Source: JAJEFO01 sp965221845
Lineage (GTDB): Bacteria > Pseudomonadota > Alphaproteobacteria > Rhodobacterales > Rhodobacteraceae
Direction of reading: 5' to 3'
Assembly (NCBI GenBank): GCA_965221845.1
Contig: OZ244919.1
Coordinates: 1,240,001 to 1,304,000 of the forward strand
DNA: 64,000 nt
The notes below the pieces were generated by a model. The model worked only from the letters and a program-made list of their open reading frames with translations. It was not told the DNA's origin and made no database searches. A program made the position numbers and the translations under genes. This document shows positions 1-9,298 of this stretch, one piece after another; the stretch's first letter is position 1, and every line of letters starts with the position of its first letter.

Positions 1-363
1 GACATCTCGTGCGGTTCACGATCCTTCCCGGCCAGGCGCACGGCCCGAGGGGGCGCCGGGGCTTCCCGGCGGCCTGACGTTCGGGGCGCTGGTCGGGGAC
101 AAGGCGTTCGACGCCGACCGGCTCCTGGAGGACCTGGCGGAACGCGGGGCGGAGGCGGTGATCCCGTCGAGGCGGAGCCGGACGGTGCCGCGGGCGCATG
201 ACCGGGAGGTGTACGGGTGGCGGCACCTGGTGGAGAGCCTCTTCGCGAAGACCAGGGAGTTCCGTGCGATCGCGACGCGGCACGACAAGACCGACGCGAG
301 CTTCGCCGCCGGGATTCACCTCGTCGCCGGCGTGGTCGCCGCGACATGACTGTCAACGGGCCC
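1..363 (+). mobile_element. Right-end fragment of an IS5-type (IS427-like) element
   Basis: This is the right 363 bp of an element that is nearly identical to the one at 9299-10180. The coding remnant is the C-terminal third of a DDE transposase, readable as GDKAFDADRLLEDL and FAKTREFRAIATR. The end matches the terminal repeat CTGTCAACGGGCCC, followed by the dinucleotide TA at 364-365, which fits TA target duplication. The left part lies outside the window. As in the other copy, the frames do not join, so the transposase is probably inactive. The element ends 32 bp before the start codon of the dehydrogenase at 396. Confidence 0.8.
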
Positions 364-395
364 TAGAACCTGCTCCCGGAACGGAGGCGCGCTCC

Positions 396-2894
396 ATGAA
401 ATCACATGTCAAGGCCCTGATCGTCGGCGGCGGCGCGGCAGGCGCCTCGATCGCCTACCATCTCGCCAAGGCGGGCTGGAAGGACGTTCTGCTGCTTGAG
501 CGGGACGAGCTGACCTCCGGCTCGACCTGGCATGCGGCAGGCCTCCTGCCGTACTTCAACATGAGCTATGCGGCGACGCACATCCACGACTATTCGATCA
601 GGTTCTACAAGACGCTTGAAGCGGAAACCGGCCTCGATCCCGGCTTCCGGGCCGTCGGCAACCTGCGCATGGCGCAGTCGCAGGACCGGATGGACGAATT
701 CATGCTCTATGCGACAACCGCCGAGACCTGCGGCGTCCCGCATGAATGGATGACGCCGGCCCAGATAGGCGATCGCTGGCCGCTCGTGCGCACCGAAGGC
801 CTGAAGGGCGCCATATTCCACCCGACCGACGGCTACGTGAACCCGGCCGACGTGACCCAGGCCATGGCGAAGGGCGCGCGCGCGCGCGGCGCCGTGATCG
901 AGAGGAAGTGGCAGGTCGACGGCTTTGCCTGGGACGGCGCGTGCTGGAAGGTGCGGGCCACGAAGATGGAGGAAAGGGGCGGCAACCTGCTGCCCTCCGG
1001 CGAACGGGCAGACATTCATGCCGAGCATGTCGTCACGGCTACGGGCAACCATGCGCAGCGGACGGCCCGGCTCCTCGGAATCAAGATCCCGGCGATCCCC
1101 GTGGAGCATCAGTACATCGTCACGGGACGGGATCCCGAGCTTGTGGAATTCCGGAAAACGCGGCCCGAACATCCCGTGCTGAGGGACGCCGACGCGAAAT
1201 GGTACGTGCGCGAGGAGCGCGGAGGCTGGATCCTCGGCCCCTATGAACGGAACGCGCCCGCCCGCTTCGAGTTCGGCTGCCCGGACAGCTTCAGGGCCGA
1301 CCTCTTCCCGCTCGACCTCGATCGGATCGAGGAGGAGTACATGTCCATGATCCACAGGATCCCCTCGTCGGAAACCGTTGGCATCAAGGACGACTTCAAC
1401 GGCCCGATCTGCTACACGCCGGACGGCAATCCCCTGCTCGGGCCGGCGCCGGGACTTCGCAACATGTGGCTGGCGGAGGGGTTCTCCTTCGGCATCACCG
1501 CGGCAGGCGGCGCCGGCCATTACCTTGCGCAGATGATGGTCGACGGCGAGGCCGAGATCGACATGGCGAGTCTCGATCCGAAACGGTACGGCCCGTGGAT
1601 GACGACGGAATACGCGGCGCGGAAGAACGAGGAGTGCTATTCGCACGTCTACATCCTGCATCATCCGGACGAGGAGCGCGAGGCCTGCCGGCCGCTCAGG
1701 ACCGCACCGGCATATGACAGGCAGAAGGCGGCAGGCGCGCAGTTCGGCCAGGTTAACGGCTGGGAACGCCCGAACTACTACGGGCCGAAGGACGCGCCGG
1801 ACAGCTTCGACCGAGACGCCCGGAGCTTCCGGCGGGGCGCGTGGTGGCGGCATGCGGTCGACGAGGCCGAGGCGATCCGCAAGGGCGTGGGCCTGATCGA
1901 TGCCACCGCGTTCTCCAAGCACATGGTGCACGGACCGGGCGCGGCGGCGTTCCTCGACCGGTTCACCTGCAACAGCCTGCCCCGGACCGGACGGGTCGCA
2001 TTGACCTATGCGCTCACTTCGCACGGCACGACGCGTTCCGAATACACCATCATGCGCGAGGCCGAGGATCGCTTCCTGCTTGTCTCTGCGGGCGCCTGGC
2101 ACGCCTATGACAGGGACTTTCTCCTGAAGGCGGCGGAGGGCATGGAGGCGGAGCTTGGCCGGATCAACGTCGAGGACTGGACGGCGCGGCTGGGCGCCTT
2201 CGCAGTGGCCGGGCCGAAGTCCCGAGACGTCCTCAGGTCGCTCATCCGCGATCCGGACCCTGACACGGCCCTGTCAAACGCCCGGTTTCCGTGGCTCTCG
2301 CTGCGGCAGGTCGAATTCGGGATGTGTCCGACGCTTGCCGTGCGCATGGCCTACACGGGAGAGCTCGGCTGGGAACTCCATCATCCGGTCGAGATGCAGA
2401 ACCATCTCTGGGACCGGCTGATGGAAGCCGGCGCACGGCACGGCATGAAGCTCGTCGGAGCGCGCGCGCAGAACTGGCTCCGGCAGGAAAAGTCGTACCG
2501 CGCGTTCGGAACCGAGCTTGGCCGTGATGCAACGCCACTTGAAGCCGGTCTGGACCGCTTCGTCGATCTCGGAAAGGACTTTCACGGCAAGGCGGCGATG
2601 ACGCGCGCTGGCGTCCGGTTCAGGTGCGTCACGCTGCTGATCGACGGGCCGGAGGATGCGGACCCCTGGGGCCGGGAAGCGATCCATGCGGGAGAGCGGA
2701 TGGTCGGGCGCCTGACGTCCGGCGGCTATTCCGTGCACTTCGGCAAGTCGATCGGAATGGGATACGTCCCGCCGGAGCACGCGCAGCCCGGCAGCCGGCT
2801 CAAGATCAAGATGCAGGACAGGCTCTGGAACGCGGAAGTGACGGAGGAGAGCCCCTACGATCCGGACAACGCGGCGCCTCGAACCGACGGGTAG
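396..2894 (+). CDS. FAD-dependent dimethylglycine/sarcosine dehydrogenase-like protein with C-terminal GcvT domain
   Basis: An 832-residue flavoenzyme of the DMGDH/SARDH family. These enzymes oxidatively demethylate N-methylated glycines and pass the one-carbon unit to tetrahydrofolate in the GcvT-like half. Residues 8-16 carry the Rossmann GGGAAG loop. TWHAAG at residues 44-49 matches the site where the family attaches FAD covalently to histidine (H46 here). The C-terminal half from about residue 430 looks like the aminomethyltransferase fold. The open frame extends upstream into the IS5-type fragment, but ATG at 396 has a GGAGG 8 nt ahead and matches the family N-terminus. The exact substrate (dimethylglycine, sarcosine or a related methylamine product) cannot be told from sequence. 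The adjacent IS end may have displaced the native promoter. Confidence 0.88.
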   Translation: MKSHVKALIVGGGAAGASIAYHLAKAGWKDVLLLERDELTSGSTWHAAGLLPYFNMSYAATHIHDYSIRFYKTLEAETGLDPGFRAVGNLRMAQSQDRMDEFMLYATTAETCGVPHEWMTPAQIGDRWPLVRTEGLKGAIFHPTDGYVNPADVTQAMAKGARARGAVIERKWQVDGFAWDGACWKVRATKMEERGGNLLPSGERADIHAEHVVTATGNHAQRTARLLGIKIPAIPVEHQYIVTGRDPELVEFRKTRPEHPVLRDADAKWYVREERGGWILGPYERNAPARFEFGCPDSFRADLFPLDLDRIEEEYMSMIHRIPSSETVGIKDDFNGPICYTPDGNPLLGPAPGLRNMWLAEGFSFGITAAGGAGHYLAQMMVDGEAEIDMASLDPKRYGPWMTTEYAARKNEECYSHVYILHHPDEEREACRPLRTAPAYDRQKAAGAQFGQVNGWERPNYYGPKDAPDSFDRDARSFRRGAWWRHAVDEAEAIRKGVGLIDATAFSKHMVHGPGAAAFLDRFTCNSLPRTGRVALTYALTSHGTTRSEYTIMREAEDRFLLVSAGAWHAYDRDFLLKAAEGMEAELGRINVEDWTARLGAFAVAGPKSRDVLRSLIRDPDPDTALSNARFPWLSLRQVEFGMCPTLAVRMAYTGELGWELHHPVEMQNHLWDRLMEAGARHGMKLVGARAQNWLRQEKSYRAFGTELGRDATPLEAGLDRFVDLGKDFHGKAAMTRAGVRFRCVTLLIDGPEDADPWGREAIHAGERMVGRLTSGGYSVHFGKSIGMGYVPPEHAQPGSRLKIKMQDRLWNAEVTEESPYDPDNAAPRTDG

Positions 2895-2922
2895 GCGTCG
2901 TCTGCAGACCGGGCGTCTCCGC

Positions 2923-2980
2923 CTCAGGCGGCAGCCTGCGCGCTCCCGGTCTCCGTCTTGACCCGCCGCGCCCTGTCGCT
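2923..2980 (-). pseudogene. Relic of the 3' end of an rpmB (L28) gene
   Basis: These 58 bp match the 3' end of the intact rpmB (6734-6791) with about 8 mismatches. Read on the minus strand they give the L28 tail (SDRARRVKTETGSAQAA). No other part of rpmB is present. The rest of the 2895-3230 stretch between the dehydrogenase and the IS1634-type element holds nothing I can recognise. It may be a trace of an old duplication or rearrangement. Confidence 0.6.
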
Positions 2981-3325
2981 CCGGCGCCGGGCGGCCGGAT
3001 GGGCCAGTCAGCCGTCGAGCGGCCGGACGCCATCTGGAACCCCTTCGGGACACAGCGTCATGCGGTCTTGCACGGCCCTTCACGGATCCCCGTGACGCAG
3101 GACCCCTGCGGCCAGGCGACATCGTCCGGCAGGCGCGCCCCGGCCTTGCCGGTCAGGCTGCGGCAGTCTCGATTCCGGCCGGAAGCCCGGTCATGCATGA
3201 GCGAAACCGCCTCTCAGAGGCTGACCTAAACGGAACTTCATCCTGACAATTTCCCGTCCGCTTCGCGCAAACCTCTGGTAAGGCTGGGCTTTTCCGCGCC
3301 AGTGCAGGGGTTTGCATTGGATTTA

Positions 3326-3406
3326 TGTTGCCATGTAACTGCGCGCATTCTGTGTTGACATCTCCTTTTCATGCCATATGATGGCCTGAAACGTGTTGCC
3401 ATGTAA
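3326..3406. repeat. Subterminal 13-mer repeats of the IS1634-type element
   Basis: TGTTGCCATGTAA occurs at 3326-3338 and 3394-3406 ahead of the transposase, and a third time at 5174-5186, where it covers the last codons. All three are in the same orientation. They could be transposase-binding or regulatory sites; this is inference from position and identity only. Confidence 0.55.
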
Positions 3407-3417
3407 GGATCCGGCCC

Positions 3418-5190
3418 GTGGCCCTCAGCGTCGACGTCATCCCCAACCGTTCCTCCCCGCCCGCCATCCTGCTGCGCGAGGCCTGGCGCGAGGGAAAGCG
3501 CATCCGCAGGCGGACCGTCGCCAACCTGTCGAGGATGCCGCCCGCCCTCGTCGACGCCGTCCGCGCCGCCCTCGCGGGCGGGGTGACGTTCCCGTCGCCG
3601 GACGCGGCCGTCGCCATCCGCCGCTCGCTGCCCCACGGGCACGTGGCCGCCGCGCCGGGGACGATGGGGCGGCTCGGGCTGGTGCGGATCCTGGGCCGGA
3701 GGGCGGAGCGGAACCGCGACCTCGCGCTCGCCGCGGTCGTGGCGCGGGTCGTCGACCCCGCCTCAAAGCTCGCCACCGCCAGGGCGCTGGATCCGGAGAC
3801 GGCGACGACGAGCCTCGGGACCCTGCTGGGGCTCGGCCCCGTCACCGGCAACGAGATGCTCTCCATGCTCGACTGGCTGCTGAAACGCCAGCCCTGGATC
3901 GAGCGGAGCCTCGCGAACCGGCACCTCAGGGGCGGGAACACGCTGATCCTGTACGATGTCTCGTCGAGCTGCCTGGAGGGGCGCTGCTGCCCGCTCGCGG
4001 CGTTCGGCCACAACAGGGACGGCAAGAAAGGCAAGCGGCAGGTCACCTACGGGCTTCTGTGCGCAGCGGACGGCTGCCCGGTGGCCGTGGAGGTGTTCGC
4101 GGGCAACGCGTCCGATCCCTCCACCGTCCCAGGCCAGGTGGACAGGGTCCGCGGGCGCTTCGGCGTCGAACGGGTGGCGCTGGTCGGCGACAGGGGCATG
4201 CTGACGACGGCGCGCATCCGTGCGGACCTGGAGCCGGCGGGTCTCGACTGGATATCGGCCCTGAGGACCGCGGACATCCGCAGGCTGCTCAGGGAGGGCC
4301 CGGACGGCGCGCCCGCCCCGCTCGTGCCCGAGGCGCTCGTCCCCGACGCGGTGGCGGAGGTCACGGGCCCGGACTTTCCCGGCGAGCGGCTCATGGTCTG
4401 CCTCAACCCGCGGCTCCGCGGGGAGAGGCGCCGGAAGCGGGAGGACCTGCTCAGGGCCACCGAGGAGACGCTCGCCGGCATCGCCGCCGCGGCCGCGCGC
4501 CGGAAACCGGGGCCGGCGAACCGGGACCGGACCCTCAGGGCCCTGGGGCGGGAGGCCAACCGGCGCAGGGTCGGGAAGCACTTCGACGTCGAGGTGCGCG
4601 ACGCGGGCATGGACTGGGCGCGCAACGCCGGCAGGATCGAGGCCGAGGCCAGGCTCGACGGGATCTACGTCATCCGCACCAGCCTCGGCGCGGAGGCCAT
4701 GGGGACGGAGGCGGCGGTCGACGCCTACAAGTCGCTCGCGGGCGTGGAGCGCGCGTTCCGGAACGCGAAGACCGACCTGCGGATCCGTCCCGTGCACGTG
4801 TACTCCGAGGACCATGTCCGGGCCCACGTGTTCCTCTGCATGCTCGCCTGCCACCTGGAATGGCACATGCGCCGCCGCCTCGCGCCGATCCTCTTCGAGG
4901 ACGACGACCGCGGGGCGGCGCGGGCGCGGCGGAACTCGCCGGTGGAGCCCGCGAGGGTCTCGGAGAGCGCCAGGGCCAAGGCGGCGCGCAGGCGCACGCC
5001 CGACGGGCTTCCGGTCCACAGCCTGCGCACGCTGCTCGCCGACCTCGGCACGCTGACGCTGAACGAGGTGACGCTGCCGGGCGCTCCGGACCACGCCTTC
5101 CCGCTTCTCGCCACGCCGACGGAGCCGCAGCGCCGGGCCTTCGAACTTCTGGACATCGACCCCGCCCGAGGGATGTTGCCATGTAAGTGA
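3418..5190 (+). CDS. IS1634-family transposase
   Basis: A 590-residue DDE transposase. Recognisable blocks are YDVSSSCLEGRCCPLAAFGH around the first aspartate, LVGDRGML around the second, and GVERAFRNAKTDL around the glutamate, in the order and length typical of IS1634/IS4-like transposases. The GTG at 3418 gives the longest sensible product. The C-terminus LPCK is encoded by the third copy of the 13-mer repeat. The frame is uninterrupted, unlike most transposase genes in this window. Confidence 0.9.
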   Translation: MALSVDVIPNRSSPPAILLREAWREGKRIRRRTVANLSRMPPALVDAVRAALAGGVTFPSPDAAVAIRRSLPHGHVAAAPGTMGRLGLVRILGRRAERNRDLALAAVVARVVDPASKLATARALDPETATTSLGTLLGLGPVTGNEMLSMLDWLLKRQPWIERSLANRHLRGGNTLILYDVSSSCLEGRCCPLAAFGHNRDGKKGKRQVTYGLLCAADGCPVAVEVFAGNASDPSTVPGQVDRVRGRFGVERVALVGDRGMLTTARIRADLEPAGLDWISALRTADIRRLLREGPDGAPAPLVPEALVPDAVAEVTGPDFPGERLMVCLNPRLRGERRRKREDLLRATEETLAGIAAAAARRKPGPANRDRTLRALGREANRRRVGKHFDVEVRDAGMDWARNAGRIEAEARLDGIYVIRTSLGAEAMGTEAAVDAYKSLAGVERAFRNAKTDLRIRPVHVYSEDHVRAHVFLCMLACHLEWHMRRRLAPILFEDDDRGAARARRNSPVEPARVSESARAKAARRRTPDGLPVHSLRTLLADLGTLTLNEVTLPGAPDHAFPLLATPTEPQRRAFELLDIDPARGMLPCK

Positions 5191-5554
5191 CAGGTTCAAA
5201 ACCCCGGAATCCGCCTCCGGGTCCTTGAATCGTTGGGGATTCCCGTTTGAACCCTAAATGAAGTTCCGCCTAAAATTCATACCAAACACTATATGTTGTC
5301 AATGTATGGCATTTTAGGTCAAGCTCTCAGGCCGGTTACGTTCCGTCGACGGCCCTCGCGCGCCTCGGTTTCGCGCACGAAACCGCCGGGATCCTGCACG
5401 ATTGGACATCAGGCGTCCCGCCACATATCCAGTGGGCCGTGCAGAACCCGAATCGGGGCTGCGGAGAGTTCGTGGCGATCCGGCAGGAGGCGTGTCCGGA
5501 AAGGCGCGAGCGCTGATGTCGCGCTCGCACCGGAGGGAAAGGGGGAGGAAATCG

Positions 5555-6322
5555 ATGCCGGCCAACGCGGAAACGAACAGCCTGGCGGTCCTGATCGACG
5601 CCGACAACACCAGCGCGAAGCACGCGCAGGCGATATTCGACGAGATCGTCAAGCTGGGCGAGGCCAACGTGCGGCGCATCTACGGCGACTTCTCGGGAGG
5701 CCGTCTCTCCAGCTGGGACGGTGCGGTCCGGTCCCTGGCGATCCTCCAGCACCAGCAGCGAAGCAATTCCAGGGGCAAGAACGCCTCCGACATCGCGCTG
5801 GTGATCGACGCGATGGATCTCATGTACAAGCGCACGCTCGACGGGGTTGTGCTGGTCAGCTCGGACAGCGACTTCACGCGCCTCGCGCAGCGGCTGCGCG
5901 AGGAAGGTCTCCAGGTGTACGGATTCGGCGAGCGCAAGGCGGTCGAAGCCTTCCGCAAGGCATGCAACCGGTTCATCTACGTCGAGAACCTGATGGAGGC
6001 CGAGCCGGTGAGCGGCGAGGACGCCGGCGAGCCGGCCAGGGCCGCGCAGAAGAAGGAGCTGCCGCGCAAGGCCCGGAAGATCATCGCTGACGCGATCGGC
6101 GAGCCCGACGCCGACGGCTGGGAGAACCTCGGCAGCGTAGGGCAGCGGATCCAGGGGGCGCATCCGGACTTCGACGCACGCAGCTACGGCTGCGCGAACC
6201 TGAGCACGCTGGTCGAGAGGTCCGGCGGGTTCGACGTCCGCAAGGAGGCAGGCAGAGTCCATGTCCGCCGCAAGGCGACCGCACGAAAGGCGCCGGGCGC
6301 CGGAGAGGGCACGGCGGCGTGA
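5555..6322 (+). CDS. NYN-domain (LabA/DUF88-type) RNase-like protein with C-terminal OST-HTH domain
   Basis: A 255-residue protein. The N-terminal NYN/PIN-like fold has LIDADN at residues 13-18, GKNASD at 74-79 and VSSDSDF at 101-107, the acidic metal-binding triad positions of LabA-like predicted RNases. Residues ~160-240 (RKARKIIADAIGEP to DVRKEAGRVHV) look like an OST-HTH/LOTUS RNA-binding domain. The ATG at 5555 is preceded by GGGGGAGGAA; the longer open frame from 5402 lacks such a site. It probably cleaves or binds structured RNA; the target is unknown. It lies between a transposon and rpmB, alone on its strand. Confidence 0.85.
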   Translation: MPANAETNSLAVLIDADNTSAKHAQAIFDEIVKLGEANVRRIYGDFSGGRLSSWDGAVRSLAILQHQQRSNSRGKNASDIALVIDAMDLMYKRTLDGVVLVSSDSDFTRLAQRLREEGLQVYGFGERKAVEAFRKACNRFIYVENLMEAEPVSGEDAGEPARAAQKKELPRKARKIIADAIGEPDADGWENLGSVGQRIQGAHPDFDARSYGCANLSTLVERSGGFDVRKEAGRVHVRRKATARKAPGAGEGTAA

Positions 6323-6735
6323 CCGCCGCGCCGGGGTTCGGCGCCGAGGCGCGGGTCGAACGCCTTGCGCAGCCGCTTCCCTCGCTGACGCAGATGCAGG
6401 AGCCGTGCCTTCGCGATTCCCGGAAACGGCATGCGCGCGTGACTGCCCTGAAGGGCGGCCGCGGTCCCGGTCCCGCTTGAGGGCCTGTGCAAGCCTTCTT
6501 GAGGCCAGCTCCACGCTCTGCATGTGCAAGCCAGCTGAAACGCCCGCGACCCGCGCGTCGAGAAAATCAGGCCAGCATGGCTCCGAAGGCTGGCGGCACC
6601 AGGACGCCTGCGAGACCCTTACCCTCCCGTCACCGTTCAGCGGCGAAGCCGGCAAGCGGACCAGAAACGGTCCGCATGGCGCGAAGCCCTGATCCGTCTG
6701 GCGAGGCGCTGCCTGCCGCTCGAGGCGCCCGCTCC
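6323..6735. other. Intergenic, no gene seen
   Basis: 413 bp between the convergent NYN gene and rpmB. Short open frames here have no recognisable domains, and no transposon ends were seen. Confidence 0.5.
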
Positions 6736-7023
6736 TCAGGTGGCGGCCTGCGCGCTCCTGATCTCCTTCTTGATCCGTTGCGCCCTGTCGCTCAGGTCGG
6801 CATCTTTCGCCTTCATGAGAAACGCGTCCAGCCCGCCCTTGTGATCGACGGTGCGCAAGGCCGCGGCGGACACCTTCAGGCGAAAGGCCCGGCCGAGTGT
6901 CTCCGACGCCAGCGCCGTCTCCGTCAGGTTCGGCAGAAACCGGCGTCTGGTCCTGTTGTTGGCATGGCTGACATTGTTGCCCACCATTGGGCCTTTTCCG
7001 GTCAATTCGCAGCGACGCGACAT
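6736..7023 (-). CDS. rpmB: 50S ribosomal protein L28
   Basis: A 95-residue protein beginning MSRRCELTGKGPMVGNNVSH, the hallmark L28 N-terminus, followed by NNRTRRRFLPNL and a basic C-terminus SDRAQRIKKEI. Length and sequence are those of alphaproteobacterial L28. It is a structural protein of the large ribosomal subunit. The frame is open far upstream, but ATG at 7023 is the family start. It stands alone. A decayed copy of its 3' end is present at 2923-2980. Confidence 0.97.
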   Translation of the reverse strand: MSRRCELTGKGPMVGNNVSHANNRTRRRFLPNLTETALASETLGRAFRLKVSAAALRTVDHKGGLDAFLMKAKDADLSDRAQRIKKEIRSAQAAT

Positions 7024-7219
7024 TGCTTGTCCCCCGATAAACTTCAGAAGCCTCAAAGTCAGGCGGGCGGCAACGTCGGCGCAGCCCGAGGATTCGCGCG
7101 GGGTGGTAGGCCGTCGCCGCCGGGACATCAAGCCCCAGAGCGATTTCATTGTCGGCCCGGTGACCGCCACGGCGTGATTTCGGGGGCGACCATTTCGTTT
7201 TCCATGTGGCGGCCTGCGG

Positions 7220-8008
7220 TCCATGGCGGTTCCTGCGGCACCGGAGCCGTCCGTCGACCTGCGCGCGGTCACGGTGCGCCCGGCCCGCGGCGGGCACCGG
7301 CTCCGGGACCGCCTGGCCGAGGAGCGCCGCTGCCTGCGGTTCCACGGCACCGTGGGCAAGGGCCTGCTGGCCGGGTCGCGCTGCACGGCGGGACCTGACT
7401 GGCGCCGGGCGGCCGGCGGCCGGGCGCGTTCAGGCCGGCGGCGCGGGACCGCTGGATCGGGTGGTCGCAGGAGCGGCGGTTCTCCCGCCCGCACCTGGCC
7501 TGCAACGACTCCCGCTTCGTCATCCCGCTCCCGGCGGGTGCCGGACCTGGCGTCCCGCGCGCCGGGCCCGGGCCTGCGCCGGCTGTCCGCCGACATCGAG
7601 GCCGCGCACGGCTGCCCCGGCCCTGCTTGCGGAGACGTTCGTCGACGTCTCGCGCTTCACGGGCGCTGGCTGACGCGCGTCGAACCGGCGCTCGCCGGGG
7701 CTGACGCGCGGCTTCGCGCGCGCGTCCGGCGGAACGGCGCGCTTCCACCATCACGGCCGGCCCAGTGAGATCTTCATGCACGGACTCGCCGCCGCCGAGG
7801 CGACGGGCCGGGAGGACATCCCGGACGCGTGGAACGCGCAGCGGCACGACGGCGCGGCGCCGATGGCCGCGCCCTTGCGGCCGGGCCGCTTCCGCCTGCC
7901 CGGACGGCCGCCGGGATGTGGACAGGCTGTGGAAAACCCCGGTCCCGGCCCCCGGAAAAGGCCGGGTCCGGGCTTGACTCAAGACTATGGATGCTCCACG
8001 GGAGCCGC
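7220..8008 (+). pseudogene. Decayed DUF4338 (DruA-like) gene plus start of an ISAs1-type transposase
   Basis: Broken frames on the plus strand spell out the DUF4338 core: FHGTVGKGLLAG, RDRWIGWSQERRFSRPHL, NDSRFVIP, VPDLASRA, LLAETFVDVSRFTGAG. DUF4338 is the domain of Druantia DruA and of many transposon-linked proteins. At least two frameshifts separate these blocks. After about 7770 the text (EIFMHGLAAAEATGREDIPD) resembles the start of an ISAs1-type transposase, whose C-terminus reappears at 11084. The stacked insertions at 8009-11083 separate the two parts. Family assignment is from remembered motifs; the gene is certainly non-functional. Confidence 0.55.
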
Positions 8009-8010
8009 TA

Positions 8011-9296
8011 GTATCCCAGCCTCATTGAATTGCCGGGTACAGGGATTTCAGCCTGATCCGCGCGTAGTCGGTCCTGAACCGCCAGTCGACGGGTTTCGCC
8101 GAGCCGTTGCGGTGCCGCTGCCATGCAGCGACCTCGCGCACCATCGTCTCCCGGTCCGGGATCCGGCGGTCGAGGCACTGCCGGGAGAGGACGTTGATCC
8201 CGGTCTCGGCCATGTCGGGCCAGGAGCCGTGCTTCGGCGTGTGGTGCACCTCGAAACGATCGGCGAGCCGCGACGCCTCCGCCGGATCGAAGGCCTCGCA
8301 GGGCGTCGACAGCCTGTGGGTGTCGGGGTTGTCCATGACGAGGACAATCCGCCTGCCGGGGAAGTGGACGTCGGCCATGTCCCTGAGGAGCCGGGCGAAG
8401 TCCCGCTTCGTGCGGCGGTCGGTGACCTCCACGTGGCGCCAGGCGGCCAGCGGGGCGCAGGCCATGAACAGGTTGGCGGTGCCGTTGCGCTCGTACTCGA
8501 AGTCGAACCCGGCCGGCCGGCCGGGACGGGTCGGCAAGGGCGTCCGCGTCTCCCGGGTCTGCTGTTTCGAGGTCTCGTCCATGCAGACCAGGACCGTGCC
8601 GTCGTCATGCTCGCGGGCATAGGTCTTCAGCACGTCCTCCATGGCGGCGACGAATTCGGCGCTCGCCTTCGGCGGGATGCACCAGCACGTCTTCAGCCAG
8701 GGCTTGATGCCGTTTTTTCTGGCGCCCGCCGGACCGTCTCCCGGCCGATGCCGTCGACGACCTCCAGTTCCACCAGCCGGTCGGCCGGCAGCTTCAGGGT
8801 CCGGCGGGCGTGCCCCTCGGGAGGCTCCGAACAGGCCGGCATCGCCAGCGTCGCCTGGCCCTCCCCGTCGAGCCGGGGCCTCTTCCGGTTCTCCTGGACC
8901 TTGCGGTCCAGGGCCGCGTCAAGGCCCTCCATGACGCACTGCCTGCGCGTCCGCTCCGCCGTCGCCACGCTGACCTCGAGCGCGTCCGCGATCCTCGCGT
9001 CGGTCCAGCCGCCGTTCGGACGGCCCTCGTCGGCCAGCAGCAGGACATGCGCCCGCCTGCGGCGCTCCTTCGACCCCCTGCCGCCGTCGACGATGTCCTT
9101 CAGCCGCGCGCGCTCGTGCGCCTCGAGCCGCACCCTGTGGATCTTCCTGCCTGTCTGTTCCATGGCCTGTTCCGCCCCTGACATGCCCCCTGACGCCGCC
9201 CGGGGCGGCCGGAAGGTCTGTTGCACGGTGTCACGGTTGGGAGCGTAACCCGTCCCGCGCCAGGATGGAACCGGCAATTCAACGAGGATGGGATAC
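8011..9296 (-). mobile_element. IS630-family insertion sequence
   Basis: Ends form a near-perfect ~27-bp inverted repeat beginning GTATCCCA (8011-8037 and 9270-9296, two mismatches). TA dinucleotides at 8009-8010 and 9297-9298 match the TA target duplication of IS630/mariner elements. It encodes a two-frame transposase on the minus strand. Its right end abuts the next element directly, sharing the TA. Confidence 0.88.
8022..9184 (-). CDS. IS630-family transposase, two frames joined by a probable -1 frameshift
   Basis: The upstream frame (9184 to 8693) holds the HTH region (RLKDIVDGG, RIADALEVSVATAERTRR). The downstream frame to 8022 holds the DDE catalytic part (VLVCMDETSKQQ, IVLVMDNPDTHR, HTPKHGSWPDMAE). 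Protein continuity is restored if the ribosome slips -1 at the run of six A (T run at 8713-8718 on the plus strand), giving RRAPEKNGIKPWLKTCWC. A6 slippery runs are a known expression device in this family, so this may be programmed, not damage. The start is uncertain: ATG 9184 has AGGGGG upstream, and ATG 9163 is also possible. Confidence 0.75.
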
Positions 9297-9298
9297 TA

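Larger units (their letters stand above)
3231..5268 (+). mobile_element. Complete IS1634-family insertion sequence
   Basis: The element is bounded by perfect 11-bp inverted ends, CGGAACTTCAT at 3231-3241 and ATGAAGTTCCG at 5258-5268. It is flanked by a 6-bp direct repeat CCTAAA (3225-3230 and 5269-5274), the expected target duplication. It holds a single full-length transposase gene. Perfect ends and duplication point to a recent, possibly still mobile insertion. Confidence 0.9.

Noticed and set aside
402..2102. A 566-codon open frame antisense to the dehydrogenase
   Set aside because: High GC keeps the opposite strand open; the translation has no domain sense and the plus-strand gene is clear.
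1841..2110. Several short plus-strand frames inside the dehydrogenase
   Set aside because: Out-of-frame shadows of the gene at 396-2894.
5336..7345. A 669-codon minus-strand open frame across the NYN gene and rpmB
   Set aside because: It is antisense to the NYN gene and out of frame with L28; composition only.
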